Shown one piece after another: positions 8,744-17,269 of a stretch of 64,000 nucleotides of DNA (its first letter is position 1; each line of letters opens with the position of its first letter). The notes under the pieces were generated by a model. It did not search any database and was not told where the DNA came from. It was given only the letters and a program-made list of their open reading frames with translations. Origin of the DNA: Deltaproteobacteria bacterium (GTDB lineage: Bacteria; Desulfobacterota; Desulfuromonadia; Geobacterales; JAJYBI01); assembly GCA_021779095.1 (NCBI GenBank), contig JAJYBI010000014.1, forward strand, positions 20,165-84,164, in the 5' to 3' direction. A program made the position numbers and the translations under genes.

Positions 8744-8830
8744 GAATTCACCGTTTCGTTGTAGAGATTAGGCTGGCCCGGAACCGTCCGGCACGGGTGG
8801 GGATATGTCGGGAAGGCACGCCGGGAAGGA

Positions 8831-9910
8831 TCAGGCCAGGGAAAAATGCTTGCCGGGAAGCTGGATTACCGTCCCCTTCAGCTCCAGGTTGAGTAACATA
8901 GCGGAAACCTCCCCGGGTGTCAATTCGGTTCTGGAACTCAGCTCGTCGATGTGGAGCGGGCCGTCAGCCAGCAGGGTATAGAGGGCAGCCTCCTGCGGAG
9001 AGAGGCTGAATCCGGGCGTCTTAGGCGCAGCCCCTGTGTGATGCCCGGCCCGGGGCAGCTCCTCCAGGATGTCTTCCACCCCCTGCACGAGCTTGGCCCC
9101 CTCTTTGATGAGCCGGTTGGCGCCGCGACTGGAGCCGAAGTTGATGTTGCCCGGCACGGCGAACACGTCCCTTCCCTGGTCCAGGGCGAACTGGGCGGTG
9201 ATGAGGGAACCGCTGTTCTCCGCCGCCTCCACCACCAGCACCCCACGGGAAATGCCGCTGATGAGCCGGTTGCGGCGGGGGAAGTTCTCCGCCAGCGGCT
9301 GGGTTCCCAGGGGGAACTCGGAGATCAGCCCCCCCTTTTCCGCCATCTCCCCGAACAGCGCCCGGTTTTCCGGCGGATAGACGATGTCGATGCCGCAGCC
9401 GAGGACGCCGATGGTCATCCCCCCCGCCTCCAGCGCGGCACGATGGGCCGCCGCATCCACTCCGCGCGCCATCCCCGAAACCACCGCCACCCCGTTGCGG
9501 GCCAGCTCGCCGGAAAGCCGTGTGGTGGCCAGGATGCCGTAGCTGGAGGCACGACGCGAGCCGACCACGGCCACGGCAGGGTCGATGGTGTCCAGCTTTC
9601 CCTTCAGATAGAGATAGGGGGGAGGATCGGGTATCTCCAGGAGTGGTTTGGGGTAATCGGGATCGAGGAGGGTAACGATGCGGACCCCGGTGCGACGGAC
9701 CGCGAGGCACTCCTGCTCGGCGGCCTGGCGGCCGTCATGGGAACGGATGGCATCCGCCGTGGCAGTGCTCACCCCCCTCACCTGCAGGAGCGCGTCACGA
9801 GACGCCCGGAAGACGGCCTCCGGAGAGCCGAAACGCTCCAGCAGACGGCGGAAGGTGACGTTTCCTACCTGCGGTACCGATCTGAGAGAGATCCAGAAGA
9901 GATGTTCCAT
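8831..9910 (-). CDS. dprA: DNA-processing protein DprA/Smf
   Basis: 359 residues from ATG 9910. It loads RecA on incoming single-stranded DNA during natural transformation. An N-terminal helix-hairpin-helix segment (LLQVRGVSTATADAIRSHD) is followed by the extended Rossmann core (AVVGSRRASSYG, VSGMARGVDAAAHRAALEAGG, TIGVLGCGIDIVYPPENR, ISEFPLGTQPLAENFPRRNRLISG, PGNINFGSSRGANRLIKEGA) and a C-terminal winged helix (HIDELSSRTELTPGEVSAMLLNLELKG). No Shine-Dalgarno is visible: the bases before the ATG are the U tract of the LysM-operon terminator. A TTG three codons upstream is an alternative start. Confidence 0.95.
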   Translation of the reverse strand: MEHLFWISLRSVPQVGNVTFRRLLERFGSPEAVFRASRDALLQVRGVSTATADAIRSHDGRQAAEQECLAVRRTGVRIVTLLDPDYPKPLLEIPDPPPYLYLKGKLDTIDPAVAVVGSRRASSYGILATTRLSGELARNGVAVVSGMARGVDAAAHRAALEAGGMTIGVLGCGIDIVYPPENRALFGEMAEKGGLISEFPLGTQPLAENFPRRNRLISGISRGVLVVEAAENSGSLITAQFALDQGRDVFAVPGNINFGSSRGANRLIKEGAKLVQGVEDILEELPRAGHHTGAAPKTPGFSLSPQEAALYTLLADGPLHIDELSSRTELTPGEVSAMLLNLELKGTVIQLPGKHFSLA

Positions 9911-9917
9911 GGGACGC

Positions 9918-9943
9918 AAAAAGGGGGCCGGCTGACGGCCCCC
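9918..9943 (-). terminator. strong intrinsic terminator between the LysM gene and dprA
   Basis: On the minus strand GGGGGCCG-TCAGC-CGGCCCCC followed directly by TTTTT. It lies 10 bp after the LysM-protein stop and its T tract ends 7 bp before the dprA ATG. Confidence 0.85.
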
Positions 9944-9952
9944 GCGAGAGTG

Positions 9953-10978
9953 TTATTTGTCGCTGCGCATCTCCAGCCGGTCGCCCCGGTAGATGGCATC
10001 GATGCTTTTTATCACGAGAGCCGTCGAGCTGTTGTCGTTGATCCCCACGATCACCACGGCGCCGAGCACCTCGGCGGGCAGGCGGCCGACGGGCATGTCC
10101 ACGAACTTCGGATCGGGCTTCACATCCCGGACCACGTAGAGCAGGTTGCCGACCTCCGCTCCCTGGTTCCGACCGAGATCGGTATAGACGATGTCGCCGG
10201 GGACGATAACCTCGGAGTTGTTGCGCGTCTCCACGATGTAGCCGGTCAGGTCGCGGTCGCTCGCCTTAAGGGTCACCTCCCGGCGTCGGTCCTTGTACGG
10301 CATGAGGAACTCGCCGGCACTCACCTCGCGGTACGACTTGGTGATGATCGCCTTGGAGGAGTTGTCCTCCAGCTCGCTGAGCTGGAGGGTTCCGAGCGGC
10401 AGTACGCGGTACCCCATGATCTCGTTCGTCACCGGATGGCTCACCGCCTCCAGCTTGGTATAGATGGAATAGCGGTCTCCCACCCTGGCACCCTGACGAC
10501 GGCCGATATCGGTGTACACCACGTCGTCGTCACCCACATTGACCCGGTCCTGGTAGGTGCCGATGATGTATCCGGACGGCAGCTGCTTCTTTTCCATCAG
10601 AAACCCTTCACCGCCGGTCACCATGAAGGTTTTCTCCGGAGCTGGCGCCGGTGCCCCGGCCTCGGCATTCGGAGCGGCAGGCGCTGCAGGCCGGCCAACC
10701 GGCTGCTGGGGAGCGGGCTCGATCTCGATATGGTCTTTGTAGACCTTCAGCTTCTGCCCGGGATAGATAAAATGGGGATTGGTGATATTCGGATTGCGGG
10801 CCCACAGGTCGGGCCAGTAGAAGGGATCGGACAGGAACCGTTGCGACAGTCCCCACAGGGTGTCCCCTTGCTTGATGACATAGACCGTCGGCTCATCCTG
10901 TGCCGCCAGACAGCTCATCGGCACGGCACCCAGTGTCGCGACCAGCAGCAGGAAAACTACAAGCGATCTCATACGCAC
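9953..10978 (-). CDS. exported LysM-domain protein
   Basis: 341 residues. A signal peptide (MRMRSLVVFLLLVATLGAVPMSCLA) is followed by a LysM domain (VYVIKQGDTLWGLSQRFL, NPNITNPHFIYPGQKLKV, about 32-80), then a Pro/Ala-rich linker and a 200-residue region of two similar beta-rich halves (VVYTDIGRRQGARVGDRYSIYT and IVYTDLGRNQGAEVGNLLYVVR). The duplicated YTDxGRxQGAxVGD motif suggests an internal repeat. It probably binds peptidoglycan in the periplasm. It lies 12 bp after cpoB/ybgF and ends in a strong terminator, so the two genes form one unit. Confidence 0.85.
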   Translation of the reverse strand: MRMRSLVVFLLLVATLGAVPMSCLAAQDEPTVYVIKQGDTLWGLSQRFLSDPFYWPDLWARNPNITNPHFIYPGQKLKVYKDHIEIEPAPQQPVGRPAAPAAPNAEAGAPAPAPEKTFMVTGGEGFLMEKKQLPSGYIIGTYQDRVNVGDDDVVYTDIGRRQGARVGDRYSIYTKLEAVSHPVTNEIMGYRVLPLGTLQLSELEDNSSKAIITKSYREVSAGEFLMPYKDRRREVTLKASDRDLTGYIVETRNNSEVIVPGDIVYTDLGRNQGAEVGNLLYVVRDVKPDPKFVDMPVGRLPAEVLGAVVIVGINDNSSTALVIKSIDAIYRGDRLEMRSDK

Positions 10979-10990
10979 CTCTCGAATGGG

Positions 10991-11710
10991 TTACTTGCGG
11001 CTCAACCGTTCCCGCGCCTTGTCGGCCGCCGGGCTTTTGGGATACTTCTCGATCAGGTTCTCCAGCATGACGCGCCCTTTGTCGTCGCTGTGCATGGCGT
11101 ACAGGGTGTACGCCGCCTTCAGCATGGCATCGGGTACCTTCTTCGAAGCCGGATAGTTCGAAATAACCTTCTGGAACGCATCCAGGGCAAGGGGAAGGTT
11201 CGACTGGGTATAATGGCACTCCCCGATCCAGTACTGCGCGTTGGCGGCAAACTCGCTGGCGGGATAGGTCTGCATGAACGAGGTGAATGCCTTGACCGCC
11301 TCGTCGTACCTGTCGGAACTGTACAGGCCATAGGCCTTTACGTAGGCGTCCTGGGCGCTGTCCTTTTCCTTGACCGCATCCCGGTTCACCACCTCGCCCC
11401 TAGTCGCCGGGGGGGCGGTTTTCACCTTCACCTCGCGCGCATGCAAGGCGTCCAGCGACTCCCGCAGATCTTTCTGCCCCGCCGTAAGCCGTCCGATGTC
11501 ATCACCGTTGGCGCGGACCTGCTCCTTGATCCTCAGCAATTCGCCGGAGACGTCGGCCAGCTGGGCATTCATCGCCTTGTTGCTTTGAAGCAGGTTCTCG
11601 ATCCGGGATTCCATCTCCGCCTGCCGCTTCACCATGACATCGTCTGCGGCGCAGCCGGCAAGTGCCGCGCCGGCGACCACCGTTGCCACCAGCCTGTACC
11701 AGTGCTTCAT
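10991..11710 (-). CDS. cpoB: Tol-Pal system lipoprotein CpoB/YbgF
   Basis: 239 residues from ATG 11710 (GGAAGGGG ribosome site 4 bp before). The signal ends in a lipobox (LAGCAA), so this copy is a lipoprotein, unlike soluble E. coli CpoB. A trimerising coiled coil follows (about 25-90, with heptads such as MESRIENLLQSNKAMNAQL), a Thr/Pro linker, and then TPR repeats (AYGLYSSDRYDEAVKAFTSF, AQYWIGECHYTQSNLPLALDAF, AMLKAAYTLYAMHSD). CpoB couples outer-membrane constriction to peptidoglycan synthesis. No tol or pal gene is in the window. Confidence 0.9.
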   Translation of the reverse strand: MKHWYRLVATVVAGAALAGCAADDVMVKRQAEMESRIENLLQSNKAMNAQLADVSGELLRIKEQVRANGDDIGRLTAGQKDLRESLDALHAREVKVKTAPPATRGEVVNRDAVKEKDSAQDAYVKAYGLYSSDRYDEAVKAFTSFMQTYPASEFAANAQYWIGECHYTQSNLPLALDAFQKVISNYPASKKVPDAMLKAAYTLYAMHSDDKGRVMLENLIEKYPKSPAADKARERLSRK

Positions 11711-11892
11711 AACCCCTTCCGTGGCAAAAGTTATCACCATTAAAGCGTTTTAGCGGCCCTTGTCAAGGACAAAGCACCCTTTGGGGTTTTTTTGCCGGGG
11801 GAAATATGCTAGTATCATCACCGCTTTTGCACATATCATTCCCAACACCGCCCGACTCCCGGACCGACCGATGCCCTCCACCACGACAGACC
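11711..11892. other. divergent intergenic region, cpoB / U32 gene
   Basis: 182 bp holding the promoters of two diverging genes. A weak candidate for the right-hand gene is TTGGGG (11781) with TATGCT (11805), spacing 18. A T7 run at about 11787-11793 follows a short GC stem. Nothing else is evident. Confidence 0.35.
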
Positions 11893-13149
11893 ATGCACAA
11901 GCCTGAACTCCTCGCCCCGGCGGGGAACATGGAGAAACTCCGCGTCGCCGTACATTACGGGGCCGATGCGGTCTACCTTGGCGGAAAGGCGTTCGGCCTG
12001 CGGAATCTGGCGGACAACTTCACCGTGCCCGAAATCGCGGAAGCGGTCGCCTATGCCCATGCCCACAACGTCAAGGCCTACCTGACGGTCAATGCCTACC
12101 CGGACAACGCCGGGCTGGAGCGTCTCGCCCGTTTTCTGGAGGAGACCGCCCCGATCCCGCTGGATGCCTGCATCGCCGCCGACCCCGGCGTCGTCGACCT
12201 GATCGGCGAGATTACCCCCCACCGCGACATACACCTCTCCACCCAGGCCAATACGGTCAACTGGCGGAGCGCCCGGTTCTGGGAAACGCGGGGGGTGAAA
12301 CGGATCAACCTGGCGAGGGAGATGTCCCGGGAGGATATCCGGGAGACCCGGCAGCGGGTCGGCATCGAGGTCGAGGCGTTCGTCCACGGCGCCATGTGCA
12401 TCTCCTATTCGGGGCGCTGCCTCCTCTCCAGCGTCCTGAACGACCGGTCCGCCAACCGGGGGGAATGCACCCAGCCCTGCCGGTGGAGCTACGCCCTCGT
12501 CGAGGAAACCCGGCCCGGCGAATACTTCCCCGTCATGGAGGACGGCAACGGCACCTTTATCTTCAACGCCAAGGACCTCTGCCTCATCCGCCATATCCCC
12601 GACCTGGTGACGAGCGGCGTCCACTCCCTGAAGATCGAGGGGCGTATGAAGAGCATCCACTACGTCGCCTCCGTCGTCCGGGTCTACCGGGAGGCGCTGG
12701 ACCGCTACTGCGAGGACCCCGACGGATACGAGTTACGGCCGGAATGGCTGGAGGAACTGTGCAAGATCAGCCACCGCGGCTATACCACCGGCTTCTACCT
12801 CGGCCCTCCCCAGGACGTGGATCACGCGTACCGGTCCGCCTACATCCGCAGTCACGACTTCGTCGGGGTGGTGGAGGAAGTGGTTCCCGACGGCACCGCG
12901 CTGGTTGGGGTACGCAACCGGCTCCGCGCCGGCGAGGAGATAGAGGTCATCGGTCCCCGCATGACCGCGCACCGGCAGATCCTGGACCGCATGACGACTC
13001 CGGACGGAACCCCCGTGGAAACGGCGCACCCCAACCAGCGGATCAGGCTGCGGCTGCCATTTCCGGTGGCCCCGCTGGACCTCCTGCGGCGGGAAAGAGG
13101 CGAAAACGGTGCCGCTCGCCGAATCGATACATATAGTATACTGCCCTAA
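11893..13149 (+). CDS. trhP: peptidase U32 family protein, TrhP (YegQ)-like tRNA hydroxylation protein
   Basis: 418 residues. ELLAPAGNMEKLRVAVHYGADAVYLGG starts right after the chosen ATG. The U32 signature is E-x-FVHGAMCISYSGRCLLSS followed by RSANRGECTQPCRWSY, whose cysteines and context match YegQ/TrhP, needed for 5-hydroxyuridine formation at tRNA position 34. FNAKDLCLI, SLKIEGRMKS and the C-terminal beta domain (VVPDGTALVGVRNRLRAGEEIEVIGP) are also present. TrhP is favoured over RlhA because of the short length and the CISYSGRC context. The upstream ribosome site is weak. I left out in-frame codons back to 11806 because they lie in the promoter region. Confidence 0.85.
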   Translation: MHKPELLAPAGNMEKLRVAVHYGADAVYLGGKAFGLRNLADNFTVPEIAEAVAYAHAHNVKAYLTVNAYPDNAGLERLARFLEETAPIPLDACIAADPGVVDLIGEITPHRDIHLSTQANTVNWRSARFWETRGVKRINLAREMSREDIRETRQRVGIEVEAFVHGAMCISYSGRCLLSSVLNDRSANRGECTQPCRWSYALVEETRPGEYFPVMEDGNGTFIFNAKDLCLIRHIPDLVTSGVHSLKIEGRMKSIHYVASVVRVYREALDRYCEDPDGYELRPEWLEELCKISHRGYTTGFYLGPPQDVDHAYRSAYIRSHDFVGVVEEVVPDGTALVGVRNRLRAGEEIEVIGPRMTAHRQILDRMTTPDGTPVETAHPNQRIRLRLPFPVAPLDLLRRERGENGAARRIDTYSILP

Positions 13150-13212
13150 CTCAGGGCTAATTTTCATGACGTAGGGTATACATACCATTCCAACGACGCA
13201 AGGACCCCCGCA

Positions 13213-14883
13213 ATGGCATCACTCCGACGTTTTCTGACCGACCGCACCGGCCGCGCCGGCCGCGACCTGGCGTTTCTCACCATCAGCTGCGGGGCGGCGT
13301 TCTTCATGCTTCTCGGCCGGCTGCCGCTCATGAACCCCGACGAGGGGCGCTACGCGGAGATCCCACGGGAGATGCTGGAGCGGGGCGACTTCATCACCCC
13401 GCACCTGAACTACGTGAAGTACTTCGAGAAGCCACCGCTCCTCTACTGGCTGAACGCCCTCTCGTTCCGGATCTTCGGCATGAACGAGTTCGCCGCGCGC
13501 TTCTTCTGCGCACTCTGCGGCCTCCTCACGGTCCTCCTCGTCTACCATGCGGGACGAAAGCTGTTCGACCGGCGCACCGGTCTCCTGGGCGCGCTGGTAC
13601 TGGGAACCGCCGCCGGTTTCGTGGCCCAGTCGCGCATCGTCCTGACCGACATCCCCCTGACCCTCACCATAACGGCAACGTTTCTCTTCTTCCTGCTCGC
13701 GGCGCAGGAAGACGAACCGCGCAAGAGCCTCTACTGGTACCTCTTTTATACGGCGGCAGCGCTTGCAACGCTCGCCAAGGGGCTCATCGGCTTCGTCCTG
13801 CCGGGCGGAGTAGCCTTTTTCTACATGCTCTTCACCGGCCGCTGGCGCCTGTTGCGGCAGATGCGCCTCGTCACCGGCATACTGCTGTTTCTGCTGATCT
13901 GTGCCCCCTGGTTTGTCGCCGTATCCCTCAAAAACCCCAACTTCCCGCATTTTTTCTTCATCCGCGAGCATTTCGAGCGGTTCACCACGAAGATCCACCA
14001 CCGGTACCAGCCCGACTGGTTCTTCATCCCGATCCTGTTCGGCTGCTTCCTCCCCTGGAGCTTGCTCCTGCCGGAGACGTTACGCCGGTTCTGGCGGGAA
14101 CGGCGGTCCCGCGGCGCGGAAAAGCGGCTCTACCTGGCCATCTGGGCAGGGCTCGTGTTCGTATTCTTCTCCATCTCGGACTCTAAGCTCGTCCCCTACA
14201 TCCTGCCGGTCTTTCCCGCCCTGGCGCTCCTCATTGGGGACCGGCTCTCCACTGCCCTGGATGATCCGGGCGACACGCTCCGCGCCACCGCACTGGCAAC
14301 TGCGGCACTCCTCGTGCCCGCCGGGACCGGCGTCATTCTCTATCCCCATCTGGCGGCGAAGCCCGGTATCAGCACCGTTGCGGCGACGGTGCTCGGCTCG
14401 ATTCTCGTGATCCAGGGGATATCGGCCTATACCGCCGCCCGCCGCCGGAGCGTGACGCTTCTCGTGGCGGGGCTTACGGCGAGCGCCTGGCTCTTCTGCC
14501 TCGTCGGCCCGTCGCTGGTGTTTTCCTCCGTCATCGCCCACAAGAACTCCAAGGCGCTCGCCGCGGTCGCCACCCGGTACGCCGAAAACGGCGCAACCCT
14601 CGCCAACTTCGGCAACTACGACCCGGACCTGATCTTCTATTCCGGCAGACGGGTCGTCCAGGTAACCGACCCGAACGAACTGGAGTTCGGCAGCAAACAG
14701 GGTGACCAGTCCGCCTGGTTCCCGGGGGTGGAACAGTTCCGGCAACGGTGGGACTCGCCCGAAAAGATTATCGTCCTCGTCATGAAGTCCGAATTGGACG
14801 GCTTCCGTCAGGCCATGGGGAGTCCGGGCATCGTCGTGGGGGAAAGCGACCGGAAGATCCTCCTCGCCAACCGGCAAGGGTAA
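13213..14883 (+). CDS. arnT: ArnT-like lipid A 4-amino-4-deoxy-L-arabinose transferase (GT-C, PMT family)
   Basis: 556 residues, many membrane helices. The first periplasmic loop has the GT-C motif NPDEGRYAEIPREML (D43, E44) and YFEKPPLLYWL, hallmarks of ArnT-type glycosyltransferases, which move Ara4N from undecaprenyl phosphate to lipid A in the inner-membrane outer leaflet. Later motifs include LLGALVLGTAAGFV, LAKGLIGFVLPG and the periplasmic C-terminal domain (NFGNYDPDLIFYSGRRV). arnB begins 71 bp downstream and the rest of the Ara4N pathway follows, which supports the function. Another acceptor or sugar is possible because related enzymes are promiscuous. Confidence 0.85.
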   Translation: MASLRRFLTDRTGRAGRDLAFLTISCGAAFFMLLGRLPLMNPDEGRYAEIPREMLERGDFITPHLNYVKYFEKPPLLYWLNALSFRIFGMNEFAARFFCALCGLLTVLLVYHAGRKLFDRRTGLLGALVLGTAAGFVAQSRIVLTDIPLTLTITATFLFFLLAAQEDEPRKSLYWYLFYTAAALATLAKGLIGFVLPGGVAFFYMLFTGRWRLLRQMRLVTGILLFLLICAPWFVAVSLKNPNFPHFFFIREHFERFTTKIHHRYQPDWFFIPILFGCFLPWSLLLPETLRRFWRERRSRGAEKRLYLAIWAGLVFVFFSISDSKLVPYILPVFPALALLIGDRLSTALDDPGDTLRATALATAALLVPAGTGVILYPHLAAKPGISTVAATVLGSILVIQGISAYTAARRRSVTLLVAGLTASAWLFCLVGPSLVFSSVIAHKNSKALAAVATRYAENGATLANFGNYDPDLIFYSGRRVVQVTDPNELEFGSKQGDQSAWFPGVEQFRQRWDSPEKIIVLVMKSELDGFRQAMGSPGIVVGESDRKILLANRQG

Positions 14884-14953
14884 CGGCTTTTCCAGACAGC
14901 TGTTGGCAAACCGACCGTTTTGTGATACGAAGTACCTTTTCAAGGAGACCCCT

Positions 14954-16117
14954 GTGCGCAGCCAGTTCCTCCCCTTTTCGACACCGACCATCGACGACGA
15001 CGAGATCAACGAGGTCGTGGATTCCCTCCGCTCCGGCTGGATCACCACCGGTCCCAAGGTGAAGCGGTTCGAGGACGCCTTCCGCGCCTACGTGGGAGCT
15101 CCCTTCGCCGTACCGCTCAGCTCGGCCACCGCCGGGCTCCACCTGACGCTCCTGGCGCTGAACATCGCGCCCGGCGACGAGATCATCACCACCCCCATGA
15201 CCTTCGCCTCGACCCTGAGCATCCCGGTCCTCTGCGGGGCGAAACCGGTGCTGGTCGACATCGAGCCGGGGACCCTCAACATCGACGTGGCAAAGGTCCG
15301 CGAGAAGATCACCCCGAGGACGCGTGCCATCATCCCGGTGCACTTCGCCGGCCAGAGCTGCGACATGGACCCGCTCCTGGAACTGGCCCGGGAGTTCAAC
15401 CTCACGGTCATCGAGGACGCCGCCCATGCCGCCGGCACGGAGTACAAGGGGAAAAAGATCGGCTCACTGAACACGATCTCCATCTTCTCGTTCCATCCCA
15501 ACAAGAACCTCACCACCGGCGAGGGGGGGATGGTCTGCACCGGCGACGAGGCGCTGGCGGAAGAGGTCTCGCTCCTCAAGTTCCACGGCATGAGCCGGGA
15601 GGCGTGGAAGCGGTTCGCCGCCAGCGGCAGTCCCAACTACGACATCATGCTCCCCGGCTTCAAGTACAACATGATGGATATCCAGGCGGCCATCGGCATC
15701 CACCAGCTGCCGAAACTGGACGGTTTCATCGACCGGCGCACGGAGATCGCCGAGCAGTACAACCGGGAGTTCGCCGACGTGGCGGAGCTGGCGCTCCCCG
15801 CCTACGCCCCCTACCCGCAGCGCCACGCCTGGCACCTGTACACGCCGCTCGTACGGATCGAGCGGCTCGCCATCGACCGGGACGGGTTCATGGCCGAGCT
15901 GAAGAAGCTGAACATCGGCTCCGGACTTCACTACAAGGCGATCCACCACCACGCCTGGTACCGGGAGCACCTCCCCCAGCCGGCAGGGTCGCTCCCCAAC
16001 GCCGACTACGCCTCCGACCGGATACTGTCGCTGCCGCTCTTCCCGCGGATGACCGACGACGACGCCCGGGACGTGGTGGAGGCGGTGAAGGACGTCATCG
16101 CGAGGAACCGGAAATGA
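14954..16117 (+). CDS. arnB: DegT/DnrJ/EryC1 aminotransferase, ArnB-like
   Basis: 387 residues from GTG 14954, 6 bp after AAGGAG. PLP-dependent sugar aminotransferase, expected to make UDP-Ara4N from the 4-keto sugar. Landmarks: FLPFSTPTIDDDEIN, SGWITTGPKVKRFE, SSATAGLHLTLLAL, TTPMTFASTLS, VIPVHFAGQSCDMD, EDAAHAAGT and the PLP lysine K184 in SFHPNKNLTTGEGGM. The C terminus GSGLHYKAIHHHAWYRE matches ArnB. Its stop overlaps the start of arnC by 4 bp. Confidence 0.93.
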   Translation: MRSQFLPFSTPTIDDDEINEVVDSLRSGWITTGPKVKRFEDAFRAYVGAPFAVPLSSATAGLHLTLLALNIAPGDEIITTPMTFASTLSIPVLCGAKPVLVDIEPGTLNIDVAKVREKITPRTRAIIPVHFAGQSCDMDPLLELAREFNLTVIEDAAHAAGTEYKGKKIGSLNTISIFSFHPNKNLTTGEGGMVCTGDEALAEEVSLLKFHGMSREAWKRFAASGSPNYDIMLPGFKYNMMDIQAAIGIHQLPKLDGFIDRRTEIAEQYNREFADVAELALPAYAPYPQRHAWHLYTPLVRIERLAIDRDGFMAELKKLNIGSGLHYKAIHHHAWYREHLPQPAGSLPNADYASDRILSLPLFPRMTDDDARDVVEAVKDVIARNRK

Positions 16118-17046
16118 CCCCGTATCTCTCCGTCACCGTTCCCGTCTACAACGAGGAGCTGAACCTGCGCCCCCTCATGGACCGTCTCTACCCGGTCCTG
16201 CAGCGGATGGGGAGACCGTTCGAGATCATCTTCACCGACGACGGCAGCCGCGACCGGTCGCTGGAAATACTGAAGGGGATGGCCGGGCAGTATCCGGAAG
16301 TAAAGGTCATCGAGTTCAACGGCAACTTCGGCCAGCACATGGCGCTTCTCGCCGCCTTCGAGGAGAGCCGCGGCGAGATCGTCATCACCATCGATGCCGA
16401 CCTGCAGAACCCGCCGGAGGAGATCCCCAAACTGGTGGCGGAGGTGGAAAAGGGACACGACGTGGTGGGAAGCATCCGCCAGAAGCGCCAGGACACCTTC
16501 TTCCGCCGTACCGCCTCGCTCACGGTCAACATGGTCACCCGCAAGATGACCGGGATGCAGTTGAGCGATTACGGCTGCATGCTCAGGGCCTACCACCGCA
16601 ACGTGGTGAACAACATAAACCGGTGCCAGGAATCTTCCACCTTCATCCCCGCCCTGGCCCAGACCTTCGCCGCCAGCCCCGGCGAGGTGCCGGTGGCCCA
16701 TGCGGAACGTGCGGAAGGGGAGAGCAAGTATTCCCTCTACAGGCTGGTCCGGCTCAACTTCGACCTGATGACCGGCTTCTCCGTGGTGCCGCTGCAGCTC
16801 TTTGCCCTCATGGGAATCCTCACCTCCCTCTTCTCCGTGGGGTTCGCCATCTTCCTGATGGTCCGCCGGTTCATCGTCGGCGCCGAGGTGGAGGGGGTCT
16901 TCACCCTCTTCGCCATCCTCTTCTTCTTCATGGGGATCACCATCTTCGGCATCGGCATCGTCGGCGAATACGTGGGGAGAATCTACCAGGAAGTGCGCAA
17001 AAGGCCGCGGTACGTGGTGCGGCGGATACACGGCCAGGCTGACTGA
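16114..17046 (+). CDS. arnC: ArnC-like undecaprenyl-phosphate glycosyltransferase (GT2)
   Basis: 310 residues. Inverting GT-A fold: VTVPVYNEELNLRPL, FTDDGSRDRSLEIL, a DAD metal-binding triad at 94-96 in ITIDADLQNPPEEIP, and YGCMLRAYHR. Two C-terminal membrane helices (about 228-250 and 262-285) anchor it. It should transfer formyl-Ara4N from UDP to undecaprenyl phosphate on the cytoplasmic side. Coupled to arnB by an ATGA overlap. The closest alternative is a DPM1/GtrB-type transferase; the neighbouring genes decide for ArnC. Confidence 0.9.
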   Translation: MTPYLSVTVPVYNEELNLRPLMDRLYPVLQRMGRPFEIIFTDDGSRDRSLEILKGMAGQYPEVKVIEFNGNFGQHMALLAAFEESRGEIVITIDADLQNPPEEIPKLVAEVEKGHDVVGSIRQKRQDTFFRRTASLTVNMVTRKMTGMQLSDYGCMLRAYHRNVVNNINRCQESSTFIPALAQTFAASPGEVPVAHAERAEGESKYSLYRLVRLNFDLMTGFSVVPLQLFALMGILTSLFSVGFAIFLMVRRFIVGAEVEGVFTLFAILFFFMGITIFGIGIVGEYVGRIYQEVRKRPRYVVRRIHGQAD

Positions 17047-17057
17047 CGAAAACCTGC

Positions 17058-17257
17058 CTCAGAGACACGGAGACACAGAGGGAGCACAGAGTATGACCAC
17101 CCTGTTCATCACCTTTGCCGTTATTATGGTTTTAGTGATTGTAGTTTCGACTGCTTTGCGGTTTATTTTCAAACGCCCAATAGGAGAAATCATTTCCGAC
17201 TGGCTTGCACAGTCCTTCTGATTTTCTCCGTGTCTCTGTGTCTCTGTGGCAGATTTT
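17058..17257. repeat. mini-element bounded by inverted CACAGAGACAC repeats
   Basis: The left end (17058-17092) reads TCAGAGACACGGAGACACAG and continues GGGAGCACAGAG. The right end (17223-17257) is its inverse, CTCCGTGTCTCTGTGTCTCT then GTGGCAG. Between them lies a 129-bp open frame. The CACAGAG family also occurs at about 6360, 24246, 30094, 30951, 33208 and 59127. Confidence 0.7.
17093..17221 (+). CDS. 42-residue single-helix membrane protein inside a repeat element
   Basis: ATG 17093 follows GGGAG by 8 bp. The product has one hydrophobic helix (FITFAVIMVLVIVVSTALRF) and a basic then amphipathic tail (KRPIGEIISDWLAQSF). It lies in the arn cluster between arnC and the formyltransferase gene, exactly between two inverted repeat arms. 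The AT-richer composition differs from both neighbours. No family is recognised; ArnE/ArnF flippase subunits are much longer. It may be a real small protein carried by the element or a chance frame. Confidence 0.45.
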   Translation: MTTLFITFAVIMVLVIVVSTALRFIFKRPIGEIISDWLAQSF

Positions 17258-17269
17258 GAAGAGATTTCC

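Noticed and set aside
6299..8764. 821-codon plus-strand open frame opposite topA
   Set aside because: topA on the other strand has every family motif; high GC makes long antisense frames common, and this one is composed of Arg/Leu/Gly/Val-rich shadow sequence.
8951..11743. 930-codon plus-strand frame opposite dprA, the LysM gene and cpoB
   Set aside because: It runs across three well-supported genes and a terminator; composition is that of an antisense shadow.
17093..17221. ArnE/ArnF flippase subunit
   Set aside because: One helix and 42 residues; ArnE and ArnF are four-helix proteins of over 100 residues.
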